From Rostratula benghalensis (lineage: Eukaryota; Chordata; Aves; Charadriiformes; Rostratulidae): a stretch of 64,000 nucleotides of DNA. Below the pieces are notes generated by a model. That model made no database searches, had not been told where the DNA came from, and saw nothing but the letters and a program-made list of their open reading frames with translations. Shown one piece after another: positions 14,301 through 27,118 of this stretch. The position numbers and the translations under genes were made by a program. The stretch is from contig VXAI01000015.1 of assembly GCA_013399305.1 (NCBI GenBank), forward strand, positions 3,926,845-3,990,844, given 5' to 3'. The first letter of the stretch is position 1; every line of letters begins with the position of its first letter.

Positions 14301-17300
14301 ATGCAGAGCTGTCTCACAGCTCTCAACCTGCAATTACAGCTTTCCCTTATAAATATTTAAATGGCAGCTCAGCTTTCAGAGAGAGTACACCAGTGACAAA
14401 GATCAAGCTTTCTGACCTTTTGTTAATTTGCTCAGTGAAATAGGATTCGCTTGGTCTCATTTTTTGTATTTAAGAGAAGAAATTTGCAAGCAGAGAGGGG
14501 GTTGGCATTTCTTATTTTTGTTGCTAATTTACCTTTGGTACACTTACTCTAATAGATCTTAAGAAAGTCACTAGAAAGTTTATCAGTTATGCATGAGAAT
14601 TGGAAAGATAGAATCTAACTAAAATAATAATTAGGCTTTTATCAAGAAATTACAAATTTCTATTGTATACCACGATGGAAAAAAATTTTCAGCAAACAAA
14701 GCAAAAGTGGAAATATGTCTAGATGAACAGGAAAATCTGCTATTCCAAATTTCTTTGGTGTTTTATAGCCCTTTTTGAAAGGTCAATTCCTGCTTAGTAC
14801 ATCAGACACCTTCAAATTAATTTACAAGCAAAGAGTACAGTAACAGTAGCTGCTTACTTCACAGACGGAAAAGGGAAAATTGGGTGTTTGGGATGGCAAG
14901 GATTTTGCCCTAATCAAGAAACAGTCTGATGAGAGCCTGACAACAAGTTTTGGTGATCACAGAGATTTGGAGGGACAGGAGGCAGGTTAAAAAATGACTC
15001 AGTGTGTGTGATGTAAAGTAGAAAGAAATGGCAAAAATAGCTCCTGAGTTGTAGGATCTAATGATTGGGAGGATATAGCTGTGCTATCTGCAACATTGCA
15101 ATAAGGAAGGAACATAAATTAGCTTTTAGCTCTCTTGTTTGAAAGGGAAAAAAAAATATTTGAGTAGAGCTAGTTACAGATAACAGAAGGACCGAGGCTA
15201 TTCCTAGTCATTCCAGTCTCCTTTTTCACTGAAGGTCACTGAAGGCCAGGACCTTTCCCTTATGCCCAGTTAAAAAATGTCAAATGTTTAGAAGTTCTTC
15301 TTAGAAACTTCTTAGGAGACAGAGCCTCTTATTTCTCTGATCACATGCCCACAAAATAAGAAAGATTCTGCAGGTTAATGGAGAATATTTTAATTTTCTC
15401 TTGAAATAGTAGTGTTGTTAAAAAAGATTATTAATATTTTATATTAAAATACCAAATGTAAAAAATCCTATTATTTGATTGTTAATTATGGAATTGGATG
15501 TTGATATTGAGCAATTCTGCGTTGATATGCTTCTCTTTACATACAGTAAGTATTTCTCACCATAAGAATGCTTACATATTAGTGTTTATATGGAGTGAAC
15601 ATCTAACATGCAACTCCACTGGTAGTCTTCCGAGATAATGTTGATATTTGCTGCATGTGCCTTCAAGGGAAGTGGGTTTGCAAGTATTAGCAGAGAGCTT
15701 TTTTAAAAAAGATTAGATCTGATTTGAGAAGTATGAGCAATGGTCTTGTTTGAATCGGAATACTGTACTTTTTATTTGAAATGGTAATTTGTTAAAAAAG
15801 AATACTTCCCTTTGTAGGTGTGGTAGATATATGAGGATCTGCAAAAAATTAGATTAAATTTGGGCTTTCCTGGTCAAAGAATTGAGAGCAGAATTTGTAT
15901 AAAGCAGCATGATTTTTCAGAGTGCATCTCTAATAGGTTTGAAATGCCAGACATTAGGAATGGCAAATATTCTTTAAGCCAATATGTTTTGGAACCCTTA
16001 AGTGTTTAAATCTTCACATCTGATGCAGATGAAGGCGTATACAATGCCAGATCAATCTGAACCTCAAGGAATGTTCAGAATCCTGTTGAACAGAAATTCA
16101 TGGAAGGTATACGTTGGAAAGTTTTCAACCTGACAGGATCAGTCAGGGGCTCAACTTGACCTCCTCCTAAAAGTTGGAATTGAATTTTACTGAAAACTGT
16201 GTAAAAGGAATGTACATCTTTTCACTCATTAATGAACAGCACTTACATATGTGTATATGTATATACACACTCTCCAATGGTTTCACTATACCAACAGAAA
16301 AAAAAATCTCAATACAAACTTGTACATGTATCCGTACAGAATATGATAATAAGTGGGGTGAATGAATCTGAACAACTTCTACGTCTTCCTAGTACAGATG
16401 GATTAAAAAGGGCAGCTTTCAAAGGCAGCAGCATATTAATGTTATGGCTAACATGCCATAAATTGAAAAGCACTTTGCTCTGGAAAGAACCACAAACTAT
16501 TTATGATAATAGAAAAGCATGAAGTTGGAAAATCTCATATTGCTTTGGAATTATCTATTCTGAAAAATATAGCACCTGCATACCCTGAAAAGTTCATGTT
16601 TCAATTATAAAATAGAAAATTTGTCCATAAACACAGGATGAACTTTCTGCACCCATTGAAACAAGTCAGTGAAAACTCATACAAATATGTGTACCTGTGT
16701 ATATAGATAACAGCTCTTTTGGGGAGAAACAGAGAGGCTTACGTAAATCTTTTTTATATAGGAGTATAGGGAAACTTAATATTTCTCCATAGTTTACAAC
16801 TGTGTTCATTGCCAAACAGCCCCTACTGACTTTTTCAGATTCAGATGTAGTAGATTTGTACAAATGAATTTGAACTTGGAGTTGTCCTGAAAATAATTCT
16901 GCCAACTGGGCTGCACCTCTCCAACCAGTTTACCTTAAACACCTGAACTTCCTGCAGTACATTATTCTGCCATTGACACTCCACATCTCAATACTAATTT
17001 GTGTTTTTCATGTCAGGACAGGATGTCTAAGTGTATGATAGAAGTGTGATGTAATAAACATAAATAGATAAAATACCTGCTATCTAAACTTAGCTTTTGG
17101 AGTAACTAGAAAACTGTGACCAAGCTACAGATTCTTAAAATTGACAGGAAACTAACCAATGAAGTATGTAGGCATAATCCAAATCATTGGATTTTAAGGA
17201 ACTGTAAGATCAAAAATGTATCAGTCATAGTTTTTTAAAACCTAGCTAAAATGTTAGTTTTCTTTGCATTTTTATGAATTTATTATGGATATTTAGAAGG

Positions 17301-17399
17301 AAGGAGTGCTTGCAATTCTTGAAGCAGAGGTTAAGGCCCACCAAATACCGTGAAAGCTCTTCTGCTGGCCTTCTAGTTTTGCAAGTTGCTCTTTGTTTC

Positions 17400-17650
17400 T
17401 TATTTTATATGCAGCTGCAAATGAATGGACACAGCTATAAAGTTGATTAAAGAGGGGACTTAATTAAGACTTGTAATTAAACTAGTGGAGGAAATTACAA
17501 TGGAATTGAAAATTCAAAATGAGCCTGTGTGATGTAAAGGCTAATGGTGTTAAGGCAGCAATCTCTATAAAATAATTGATTCTCTAGCCATTAGTCTTTT
17601 CTAATGAGATTAAGGACGAGGTGGCACGATCTTGCTAATGAATTTGTTTT
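17400..17650. promoter_or_regulatory. Candidate conserved non-coding element (enhancer-like)
   Basis: This block is rich in homeodomain cores (TTAATTAAGA near 17459, TAATTAAACT near 17475, TAATGAATTT near 17637). It also has a CAGCTG E-box near 17413, GATTAAAG near 17445 and paired ATTAGTCTTTTCTAATGAGA. It has no homopolymers or repeats. The function is inferred from motif density only. Confidence 0.3.
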
Positions 17651-17782
17651 GTGACTTTGAAATATGAAGTGATAGTACAAAACTGTTGAATACACCAGAA
17701 AGCTCTCAAATCATAGAACAAATACCATCAAAGTAAATCCATATTTGCAGTTGTAATAAGGATGGAAGGTAATACTGGACTT

Positions 17783-17814
17783 AGTACTAGAAGATAAAAG
17801 TACTAGAAGATAAA
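17783..17814 (+). repeat. Perfect 16-bp tandem duplication
   Basis: The unit AGTACTAGAAGATAAA occurs twice back to back without a mismatch. It contains the palindrome AGTACT. The perfect match suggests a recent duplication. Confidence 0.95.
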
Positions 17815-18545
17815 AACATATATTGCATGGTTTAGCAAAAATTGGGAGTAGGGCAATAGAAGAGCAAAATGCATTCGCAGTAGAGAAAGCAGGTCTGCAG
17901 TGTTGTGGTTAAGAAGTTCAGAAATTATAGTTTAGGGATCCTGAACTACCGTGTTGTTTGACTTGAGTCCTTTCATTAACAGCAACTATCTTCTTGCAGG
18001 GCATTAATAATTTTGAAAGCAATTAAAATTTTTTTATTCTGCCTCAAACAGTAATTTTCGTAATTCCTCAAGGCTTCCTACTTAGGAGGTCCTACTATTT
18101 TAGAAGCTTGGTGTTTTAGAAAGCTTGTTACTTGTACTCCAGTCTCTGCTGTGTTTCTGTATATATAATTTCCAGTTAACATCATCCCTATTCCTGTTTC
18201 AGTGGCTGTGTAGATTGGAGAGGTGATTTGGATAAAAATTGGTGGTAATGCAGACTCGGAGTAACTTTTTTTTTTATTCCTGTTCCACCCCCCCACTTCC
18301 CCCGTGGAGAAGTGAAACATGAAGTGAAACTGCAAAGCACATGAAGTGGTTTTTCTGCTGGCAAGGCTGTGTGAAGAGTAAAGTGTGTGTTTATGTGTAT
18401 TGTTTGTAAAGGTGGTTGCCTGTAGCCAAATCACTGCACTGTGACCTTGTCAGATGCTGTAAACAACACAAGGTCAGGCATAGGTCGATGATGTGGTAGG
18501 AAACTAAGGAACCATCCCTGGGAGCTGCAGGCAGTTGTGCTGAGG

Positions 18546-18598
18546 AAAAAAAAAAAAAAAAAAAACCAAACAAAAAACCAACCAAACAAAAACCCACC
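18546..18598 (+). repeat. Poly(A) tract (20 A) running into an A/C-only (CCAAAC-like) simple repeat
   Basis: Twenty A are followed by about 33 bases of A and C only, built of CCAAAC/CAAACAAA-like units. The strand is completely free of T and G here. It is preceded by TGCTGAGG, similar to the TGCATTGAGG before the poly(A) at 8056. Confidence 0.9.
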
Positions 18599-18663
18599 AG
18601 CATATGTTTCCTTGAGGTTTAATTTTTAGATCAGTTCTTTCTTCCAGATCTGGGAGGAACTGT

Positions 18664-18675
18664 GGGGGGGGGGGG
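18664..18675 (+). repeat. Poly(G) tract, 12 G
   Basis: An uninterrupted run of G, flanked by ACTGT and TTTTGG. It is prone to slippage, and the exact length may be an assembly or sequencing estimate. Confidence 0.95.
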
Positions 18676-21667
18676 TTTTGGAAGTAGTGATGATGCTGTC
18701 TTCTAGCTAAGATGCAGTACCCCATCTTTCTTTTAATGGTTATAAAGTTCCCATTAGTTTTTGCAGGTCATGTAATGCTACTTCAGCATTGCAATGGTTT
18801 ACGCTTTTCTTGTTGATGAAAATATGCAAGCAGATGTAAAATTTCATAATTTTTCATTTTTGAAAATGATGCCATGTGTGAGGTAATATGGACAAATAGA
18901 GACTGTAAGCTTGTTGAGTCATGCAATATTCTTCTGTGCTGTGGGCAGTACAGTGTGCCATGTCCCTTGACTGACACTCTGCAATATTGTATTGCGTTAC
19001 CACAGTACAGGTAATGAATTTGTTCTCTGTGGTATTCTTAATTTAAAGAAGTAAGAGGCTTTTCCACAGTGCTGCTAGACCAGGATTTGCCTTTTTGTTC
19101 CCTAGTTAGACTTAATAGGACAGTAATCAACTGCAATAAATTAATTATAGACAGTAAATAAAATATATTGTCTTGCTTAGCATATGCATTAAATATATTT
19201 TGCTATGCACATGTGTGTGCATCTATACAAAATGTAGAGCTGAATAATCTTTATACATTGTAGTACTGCTGATTATTTCACTAGTACTGAATATTTCTCT
19301 GATAGAGGCAGAAGAAAAAGGGCATGTATGAAAAGCCGAGGCAGGTCAGGGTAATCCTTTCAATTTGAGAGGAAAGATTGAAATCTAGTTTGTGAAGCAT
19401 GTATTGAAGTGTCATGCATTACAAATACAACATTTAATAACTGCTTTAGCAGACTGATAACTGTAATTGTTGACATTATGCTTTCTGTGTTATTCTTTCT
19501 GATTCTTGGCTACTGATTCTTCAATCACAATGCATTTGTCATTTGCCATATAAGATCAAAGTAGATTCCTGAATTATTTTGAATGTATAGTTAGAAATTG
19601 TAAAATAAATGACATGACGACAGCATCTTTCAGATTGGTTTCCAAAACACTGTTTCATAATCCTGTCAAATAAGCAATATTGAAGTAATTTGGTTTTGTA
19701 GCTATATTGTTTTATCTTCAAAGTTGTTTACACCTCATCAATCAGAAAAAACGTTGAGCTGTCATAAAATATATTGGATGTTGTAATCTGCATGAAATAC
19801 TGTTTCAGACTTCAATGTTACAGTTTTAAGGAAACTTTAATGAAGATGTGACTTTATAGATACTGCTTAGAAGGTTGCTTTTCAGATTTAGACCTCTGCC
19901 TTTTGCTGCCGTTTGCATCTCGCCGATTTCAGCTTGAAAATAAAAGAAATATGTACATTGATTAAGAATTAGATCTCCAATGAACCATGACAAAAAGTGT
20001 CATTATGCTGCACCTCTATGTATCAACACTTCCTATCACTGAGGTATGAACTAGTGTAATAACTAAGTAATGTTAAAGTTTAAGATACCACAGTGCAGTT
20101 TCGGGGACTTGAACATTGATTTTTTGCCACTTACTCTTTTCTGGAGGTCAGCCACTGTAAAGTATTACGGATTTGCAACTGTTTCTTAAGATAATGTCTA
20201 CTTCTCAGTTCGTTTTAAATTAGAATGATGATAGCAAAATATCAAAACCCTAAATCAGAGGATGAAACTTAAAAACAGCCATTCTTCAGAGTTAAAAAAA
20301 ACCCTGAGGGAATGCACACATTCTAGCTCAGAAACCATTTCTTTTTAGTTACTCTCTGTTTATAATGCAGGTGATGTGAAAAAGAATGTAAAACCAGACT
20401 GATTTGCCATTAAAAGCACAATTCCTTTGTGTTCTGCTTCCTCTCTAAACCATTACTGTCCTCTTTTGGCTCCAAACAGAGCTGTTACATGGTGTCCAGC
20501 AGTAACTTCAGTCTGTCACTCGACCTTGTGAGGTGATTTTCCTAGGACGGTTCTTCCTGTTCTTGAGCTGACTTTCATATTGTGTTTGCTAAAGCAGTGA
20601 TTTCTGGAAAAGATCTGTTTGTAAAGGGTCAGCTGTTCTAGCTCTTACCTGAAACTTGCCCAAGTGAAGACCCTGTAATGAGTATTATCATAAGTGTGTG
20701 GCTCCAAGTGGTCATTTCTTACCGGCTTTTATAGTAATCCCATAGATACTAGAGCTGTGGACTTGCGAAACTCCAGTTGACTCCTTGTTTATACTCAGAT
20801 AGCCCTTTGGAGAGACTAGAATTTTAGAGAAATGGTAACAACTCTGTTTGAAAAGAGCTGATGGGAAATCCTATGCTTGAATACCAAGCCTTGAGCACTT
20901 TAGCAACTGCACTGTTCCAGTGTTCCTGTAGCTGGGAGCTTGCACTTTCAAGGCTTATGCCCGTAAAACATCCTGCTGCCTATTGACACAATCCTTACAG
21001 CAAAATGTGTTGCAGGTGTGAGTGTGCTTCACTTCTTTATGTTCTTAAGACGTAATTCTATGTCTCAAAACCGAACTTTGTTGAACTTCATCTAACAAAA
21101 GACTTTGTTGTTATGAAGCAAATTTTTTTCGGTAGTTAGCTTGCACCTTAATGAGTCATTCAGGTAAACAGGTTCCAGTGAAGATTGAATTACGATCTAT
21201 TCAGCTGACACAAAGCAACCACTGGTTCTTCTCAGGAAACTCATGAATAAATAAAAGATCCTGTGCTTCCAGGCCTAAGCCTAACCGAAATGTAAGGATG
21301 CGTGCTTTCCAGTGGGATTTCACATGTCCTACAAGCCATGATGTTGCCATCAGAATTAGATTGGTGTTGATGAAGACATCAAACATTATGTAAGTAAAGA
21401 CATTTAAAAATAGATGGAAATGTGGGGGTATGAGTGGAAGTATCTATCATTAACTCTGAACAATCTCTTAGAAAATAACCTCTGATATTTAGCTTGTGCT
21501 CATAGGACGCAATTCTTAGGTCTTGCCATTTTGTGTGTGGAGGGGCACCATCTGAAGTTACTTTTAGAATTCCATTCTAGTGAAAAATAATAAGTCTTAT
21601 TCGTGCTTATTATCTACTGAGGACAATAAATATGTCAGCTCTTCTCTGTTGTCACATTATGGTTTTT

Positions 21668-21815
21668 AGCATGAATTCAGACTCCAGAGAGTGTTGTGCC
21701 CTATACACATAACAAGAGCCCTTTCTCTGAGAAGCTCACAGTTTAGAGGGTGATATAAGATTAATAAGACAGAAAAAGCAAGTGAGAGGAAGTCAGGGGA
21801 CAACTAGTGGGGATG
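21668..21815 (+). repeat. Possible ancient amniote repeat fragment (MIR/L3-like)
   Basis: The segment CTTTCTCTGAGAAGCTCACA-GTTTAGAGG followed by TAATAAGACAGAAAAAGCAA and GTGAGAGGAAGTCAGGGG resembles the 'GAGCTTACAGTCTAA...AGACA...GGAGG' part of an old amniote repeat family. The similarity is visible only as an ordered set of short motifs, so this needs profile-based masking. Confidence 0.35.
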
Positions 21816-23159
21816 AGTGTGTCACCTAGCTGAATATTACTTAGTTTTCATAGGTACTGAAACAACTGAGTTGTTTAGGTACAGTTTTGACATCTTTGAC
21901 AAATGTTCATAGAGAAGCTTCTCTCACTCTGAAAGAAGCACAGAGATGCTTCTATGAAAATGAGAGTTTTGAGGGATGAAAGGGGGAACTGTTGGCTGAA
22001 CAGAGGTGGGAATTGATGATACCTTGATAGTTTTTAAGAGCATATAGGCAGGACAAGATCTAAGTGTTGTTTACTGGGTGGAATGAAGCTATTGTCGTGT
22101 TTCCCCTGCTGACTGCACAATGTAGTGTGTTGGATGCTGAGCACGCTACACTGTGTGGGCTGCATTTCAGCATTTCTGAAATCCTTTCCTACCCTCTGGT
22201 AGTGTAGCTGAAATGAAGCCATCTCTGCAAAAATGGGGGCTCATCTGAATTTAATCAGAAAATCCTTTTACTCAATTTTTTTATTTTCTAGTTTTTGAAA
22301 TGCAACTTAAGCAAAATATTGTGGAAAGGTGCCTTATTGCTTGACAGCTGTGGTTGAAACATCATTTATTTCTAAAACAGTTCTTTCAAAAGCTCTAACA
22401 TCTTTGCACACATTTATTTTGACCTGAATATTGCAAAAAGAGTGATGTGAAGATACAGCACTGAATGGATTAGAATCCTGACTTAGTGACGTTACAATAC
22501 AAAAGTGCAGATGAGCCAATGAGCATAATTTACCTTTTCTACGTTGTCTTAAAAGTTAGAAATTCTGGAAGAAAAACTATCTTTACACGTGTATTTCTTC
22601 TGTTGCTTTAGTCCACGCACATAATACTGTTGAACACTCAACCGTTCCAATGTATGTATGTGAGAAGTAATGTGCTGTACATTTTAATTCAAGGCATAGT
22701 TTATGAATAGGCATATTAATGTATTGGGCCCAGGCATTGCTCAAAAGCTTGATGTTGTGCATCTTTTGAAAGTTTTAGAGGGAAGTGGAGTTTTAGAGGG
22801 AATTTAACCATGCCAGTAGAAGTTTCTTTCTTGCACATATTTGCATGCTGTCCTTCCAATCACTGCTACTTCCAATCTATCACTTGGATTAGTTTTCAAT
22901 ATTTTCCTTGTAAATTAAGTTGTTAAAAATCATAGGGATTTTTTGAGAGCTCTACATCTGATCCTTGTGTAGTGGAAACAACCATCTATTCATTACTACC
23001 TGTGGACAGTCACATAGGTATCTTTGTATGTAATCATCTTAGGGATTTGCTTTTGGGAATAAGAAAAACAAGGTAATTGCATTTCATGCCAGATTTTACA
23101 TCAAACTGGTTCATTTAAAACTGTCACAGTGCTGATGCTATGTTGTGGGGTTTTTTTAA

Positions 23160-23177
23160 TTTTTTTTTTTTTTTTTT
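23160..23177 (+). repeat. Poly(T) tract, 18 T
   Basis: A run of T preceded by GGGG, seven T and AA. It could be the reverse-strand poly(A) tail of an old retroposon, but no body is recognised next to it. Confidence 0.95.
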
Positions 23178-23561
23178 CATTTTTAAAGCTTATTCACCAT
23201 TTTTCATTTGCTATTAAAATTGATTGACTTATGGTGTAAGGAAGGGAAGCTAATTTTGCCTGAGGGGAAAACTGCTATATTAGATCTTTTCTTTGGTTAT
23301 GAAGCTAAACTATAAACAATTAGGATCTTATCCAAAAATCAGTCAGAGTTTTTAACATCAATTTAAATGGCTTTGGGTTGTGACTATCTCAATAATTTGT
23401 GGTCTCAATTGAATCATTTTACAAAAGGTGTTTGATTGTTGGCCAGAACAGAAAATGCTAAACAAAGGATTAAGTAGTTTTGAACTAGCCAAAATTCAGG
23501 ATCTTATAAGGTTCCTGTGAAATATATGCATTTTAAATTATATTTACATGAAAATTTGCAG

Positions 23562-23688
23562 TAATTATCACCAAAGTGTCTTTAAAAAGGTCCTTGAGAA
23601 TGTTGATATCGCTGACTCCATCAAAAAACAATTTGAAATATCAAACTTGGTGACTCTTCTGAAGCTTCTTAAACTGTTAATTGTGTGG
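23562..23688 (+). CDS. Possible exon upstream of exon A (weak candidate)
   Basis: An open stretch of 127 bp lies between TTTGCAG and a donor-like TGG|GTAAGC, only 512 bp before exon A. In the open frame the peptide is protein-like: it includes VFKKVLENVDIADSIKK and then a Leu/Lys-rich amphipathic run before the donor. Against it, the tract before the acceptor is weak and interrupted by purines. Its entry phase (one base before the first full codon) also does not match the phase-0 start of exon A unless the exon boundaries are shifted. It may be a skipped or alternative exon, a decayed exon, or chance. I do not recognise the peptide. Confidence 0.22.
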
Positions 23689-24200
23689 GTAAGCTGGCAA
23701 CCCCCCCCAAGATTTCTCATAGGACTTTGTATAAGCTGCTGTAACTTTGTTGTTAATATAAAGAGATTTCTGACAAACTTGCAATCTCTACTGTTAAATA
23801 TTAGGCTGAATTTTTTTGCTTAGTTCTATGTCCTTATGTTTTATAGAGAAAATACTGAAACTGAATTGTTTTCATTTACCCTCTGAAATTAGTATCCAGC
23901 AAGGAACCAATGACCATACTATTTAAATCTTACTTTGGAGGTTTGTGTTGGACTTCTTTAGTCTTGTTGACTGCCCTGACAAAATATTTATTCAGCAAGG
24001 CTGATTTTATTAGTTTAGATCAGCTGCTGTTGTGTGTAAATGTATATTTATCCATCATTTTCAAGCAGCTTTTGGGGGCACATGAATGGAAATCATGTTA
24101 ATGAAACACGCTGTGTCATAGGAAGAACAAGTGCTGGTCAGCTAGTACCAATGCAGTTTTAACAAATGGGTCACTTGACTTGTGTTGTTCTATTCTACAG

Positions 24201-24338
24201 TTTGGAAATGATCCATCATGTCTGCAACCTGCAACATCACAGAAAACATTTGATCAGACCCAGATTTTAGAAGAGACCCAGGTCTCTAAGTTTCATGTCA
24301 CCACCTTAAATCAAGAGCATCACCACGGGCAGTTTTTA
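24201..24338 (+). CDS. Internal coding exon A of an unidentified large gene (46 codons, phase 0/0)
   Basis: This is a likely internal exon. It is preceded by a pyrimidine-rich tract ending in TTCTACAG and followed by a near-consensus donor, TTA|GTAAGT. It is 138 bp long, exactly 46 codons, and only one of the three + frames is open; the other two meet stops inside it. The peptide begins FGNDPSCLQPATSQ, continues through a stretch containing QTQILEETQ, and ends with a His cluster before GQFL. It is polar, rich in Gln, Thr and His, has no hydrophobic segment, and is probably soluble and partly helical. Its phase (0/0) matches exon B at 63816, so the two could belong to one transcript. I do not recognise the protein family. 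The main alternative is a chance open stretch between cryptic splice sites, which the good donor and acceptor make less likely. Confidence 0.68.
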
Positions 24339-26579
24339 GTAAGTCCTGCTTTGTTTTTACTGTTTCATGGCAACTGATGAATTTAGAGAGAAATGTAGTT
24401 TGCAGTCCCTGCTGCTGCTTGTTTATTTGGTTGATTGGGTGAGTTCTGTTTCTTTGCATGTGCACTTACATCAGGGGGTTGGGGTTAATTCTGAGTGGGA
24501 GTGTTTGAGAGAAGGAGGATTTAATTCCACGATCTTTATAGCGAAACATTTTGGATTAATTTCTTACAGAAGAGTAGTAGTACTTAAATATGTATTTGGG
24601 ACATAATTTAACCATTAAATAAGAGTTTAATAAACAAAAATGTGATATAAATTCCAATGCTTTGTTCTGGATGCATTGATAAAAAAGTGCAGGATCTGGT
24701 GCTTTAATGGTTATGATCAGCACATTCCATTCTGTTTTAGTATATACGTCCTGACACTTGATTCTGAATGTCAGCAGATTTTCTCTGGTTGGATTTCTAT
24801 GTGTTTGCACATGTTCTGATTTTCAGGCACCTTTTGCCTTCAAAGAACCTTTTGCAAGGGTTCTTAGAATAGAAAAGCTGTAGGATAATGTTAGTGTAAC
24901 TGAAGAGAGCTTTCAGAGATGGATGTGTGCCAATGAGGTGCCTTGAATTTTTGAATTTTTCCTTTTGGATGACATACTTTCACTTAAGTACAAATACGTT
25001 TGAATACATAAATGGATGAATTTCCGTTTCTTTTTAAAATCAGAGTTGCAAATGGAACATTGTATTTTGTTTCCTGCAATTAATAGCTGGATTATCTGCT
25101 TTTGCTTTTATTACACCAAGGAATTTACTTCTTTATGGATTGTGGAAGTATAATGGGTGTAACTTTTTTCTTATTTTTTTTTTAACTTGATAATGAAAAC
25201 AAAAAGATTCTGAGGAAGGAAGACAAGCTTTTGGAGAAACTATGTTGAACTAGTTGTCTTGAGTTGAATTTTTGAGTCAATTTTCAGTAGTAAATGCAGG
25301 ATCGGTGAGTAAAGGAGGAAATTTACTCTGTAGACAATTATACTCTAAAAACTTGCCAGTTCCCCAAGAGAGCTAAGCCATAATTTCACAGTTGTCCTTT
25401 TCATGGAAGTGCCTGCTTAATCAACCTATTCCTCTCCCTGCCCACCCCAGGGTTATTTTTAGCACACATCAGTTCCTCACGCAATTTGTTCTACAGATGC
25501 AGAAGCAGTTGTAATGGCACATTTGGGAAGTGGAGTGTGTTTATGTGGAGTCAGCGATGGGCCTGGTCTCATCCTACTGCCAGCAGAAACAAATCCTATA
25601 GTGCATAATAATAAGAAGACATGAGAATCCTTGTAGGAACTTCTAGAATTGCAGAAACTGTCTTTATAGGAAAAAACCCCAAATGACTGACTCAATTCAT
25701 TAATGATGTTGAAGCAAATAATATTGATAAGTTTGGAACTCTACAGTGCCCTTATCTGTTGGTTATTATTTAGTCCTAGTAGAAGGAGAATAGTGTCTTC
25801 TGAATGTAAAGAAATGTTGAAATTTTTTGACTTAGCAATGAAACATGTCTGTCATTTGTTAGCAGTGGGTTTTTTGCTCGTAGCTGAAGCAAATTGGGTT
25901 AAAAACTTGTTTTTTCTTTATGAAGAGTAAGGCATCCAAAATTGGTTTTAGACATACTAGTTCAATATGAGCTAGCATAAACCATTTCTGTTGTTTGGGT
26001 TCAGATTTACCTGAAACAGAGTAAACTGTAAGTAAGTTCTAGAACTTCCATTTAGATATAAACTTCAAGTCTTTGTTTCTCACCCTAATGCTGTTTTATG
26101 GAAAAATATTTTTTTCAAATGAGATAGAATAACATATAACAAATGAGAATGTACTATATTACTTTTAATGTATAAAGGGCAGATGAGTTGACAGTGAAGG
26201 TTTATTCCATAAGCATGCTTTATAGTTGTTAACACAGCTTTTGCACTCTGTGGAGAGTTGATTGCAATTCATTATTGCATAATTGAAGTTACACCTGTAT
26301 TTAAACAAGAACCGATGTTTGAATACTTGCTGCTACTGTATCTTCTCCCATTTTAAACAATGAGCTATTGTGCCAGCCTAAAAGCATGTATGTCCGTAGC
26401 TGTGTGAAGAACACGTGCATACTCTAAGTCCTTTAGACACTGCAGAACTCACAAGTGTTATGAAAAATAAGATACTGTGATTTATTTTCCCATGATAATG
26501 AGTTCTGAGGAGCACGTATTTGGTCAGTTACTTGATCCACACCTCTTGCTGACTGAGTTAAATATGCATTTCACCTATC

Positions 26580-26640
26580 ATCTTTGATCTTCAAAGCACT
26601 TTGCAAACTAATTAAATTTAAAGAAAAGTCATAAAAAGAT
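26580..26640 (+). repeat. Possible ancient amniote repeat fragment
   Basis: GATCTTCAAAGCACTTTGCA followed by AACTAATTAA is close to the very common 'ATCTCAAAGCACTTTACAAA' motif of old amniote MIR/L3-type repeats. Only this core is recognisable. Confidence 0.35.
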
Positions 26641-27075
26641 GCCATTTTTAAATGTAATGTTCTTATGTTGTACCTCACTGAGCTGAAAGTAAAGGCTTAA
26701 AGCTTTGCCTTAAGAGCTCGAAATTTGAAGTTTCAGGTTCTAAATTTGGTGCTGGATTTATCCACTGGAAGGATGAGTTTGATTGCATCAGAAATAATTA
26801 TATTTAATATGACAAGAGAAAAGTGCCTAAATGTGATATTTTGAACGGCTGTTAATGCCTTCTTTGCATCTCTGCTTCTGAAAAGAATAATTACATAGCT
26901 GTGATGTGAACTGAATACTAAGGTCTGGTGAAAGACGTTTCTGGTAAAAAAGTGAAGTCAATCTTCTGACGTTGTGTGTAAAAGTTTCCTTAACAAGGAA
27001 TTTGAGAAGTTGGGTAGTTGTTTGTAAATTTGGACCCAGTACACTTAAAAAAGACCAACTTGTGGCAAAAAGGAA

Positions 27076-27118
27076 TGCCATTGAAATTAGTGGGAATTTT
27101 GCTGTTAATTCCGTTCAC
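27076..27118 (+). repeat. Possible ancient amniote repeat fragment ('CATTGAAATCAATGGG' type)
   Basis: GCCATTGAAATTAGTGGGAA followed by TTTTGCTGTTAATTCCG resembles the CATTGAAGTCAATGGGAGTTTTGCC-type motif found in many old reptile and bird interspersed repeats. It is short and diverged. Confidence 0.35.

Larger units (their letters stand above)
4643..24200. other. Intron-like DNA upstream of exon A, no confident gene
   Basis: Long non-coding sequence containing the repeats and weak exon candidates listed separately. The longest frame (11651-12037, 128 codons) lacks splice sites at its borders and has random-looking composition. There is no CpG island or promoter-like GC rise. Confidence 0.6.

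Noticed and set aside
18078..18434. 118-codon frame on the - strand
   Set aside because: Crosses a poly(A)/poly(C) low-complexity patch and lacks splice or promoter signals.
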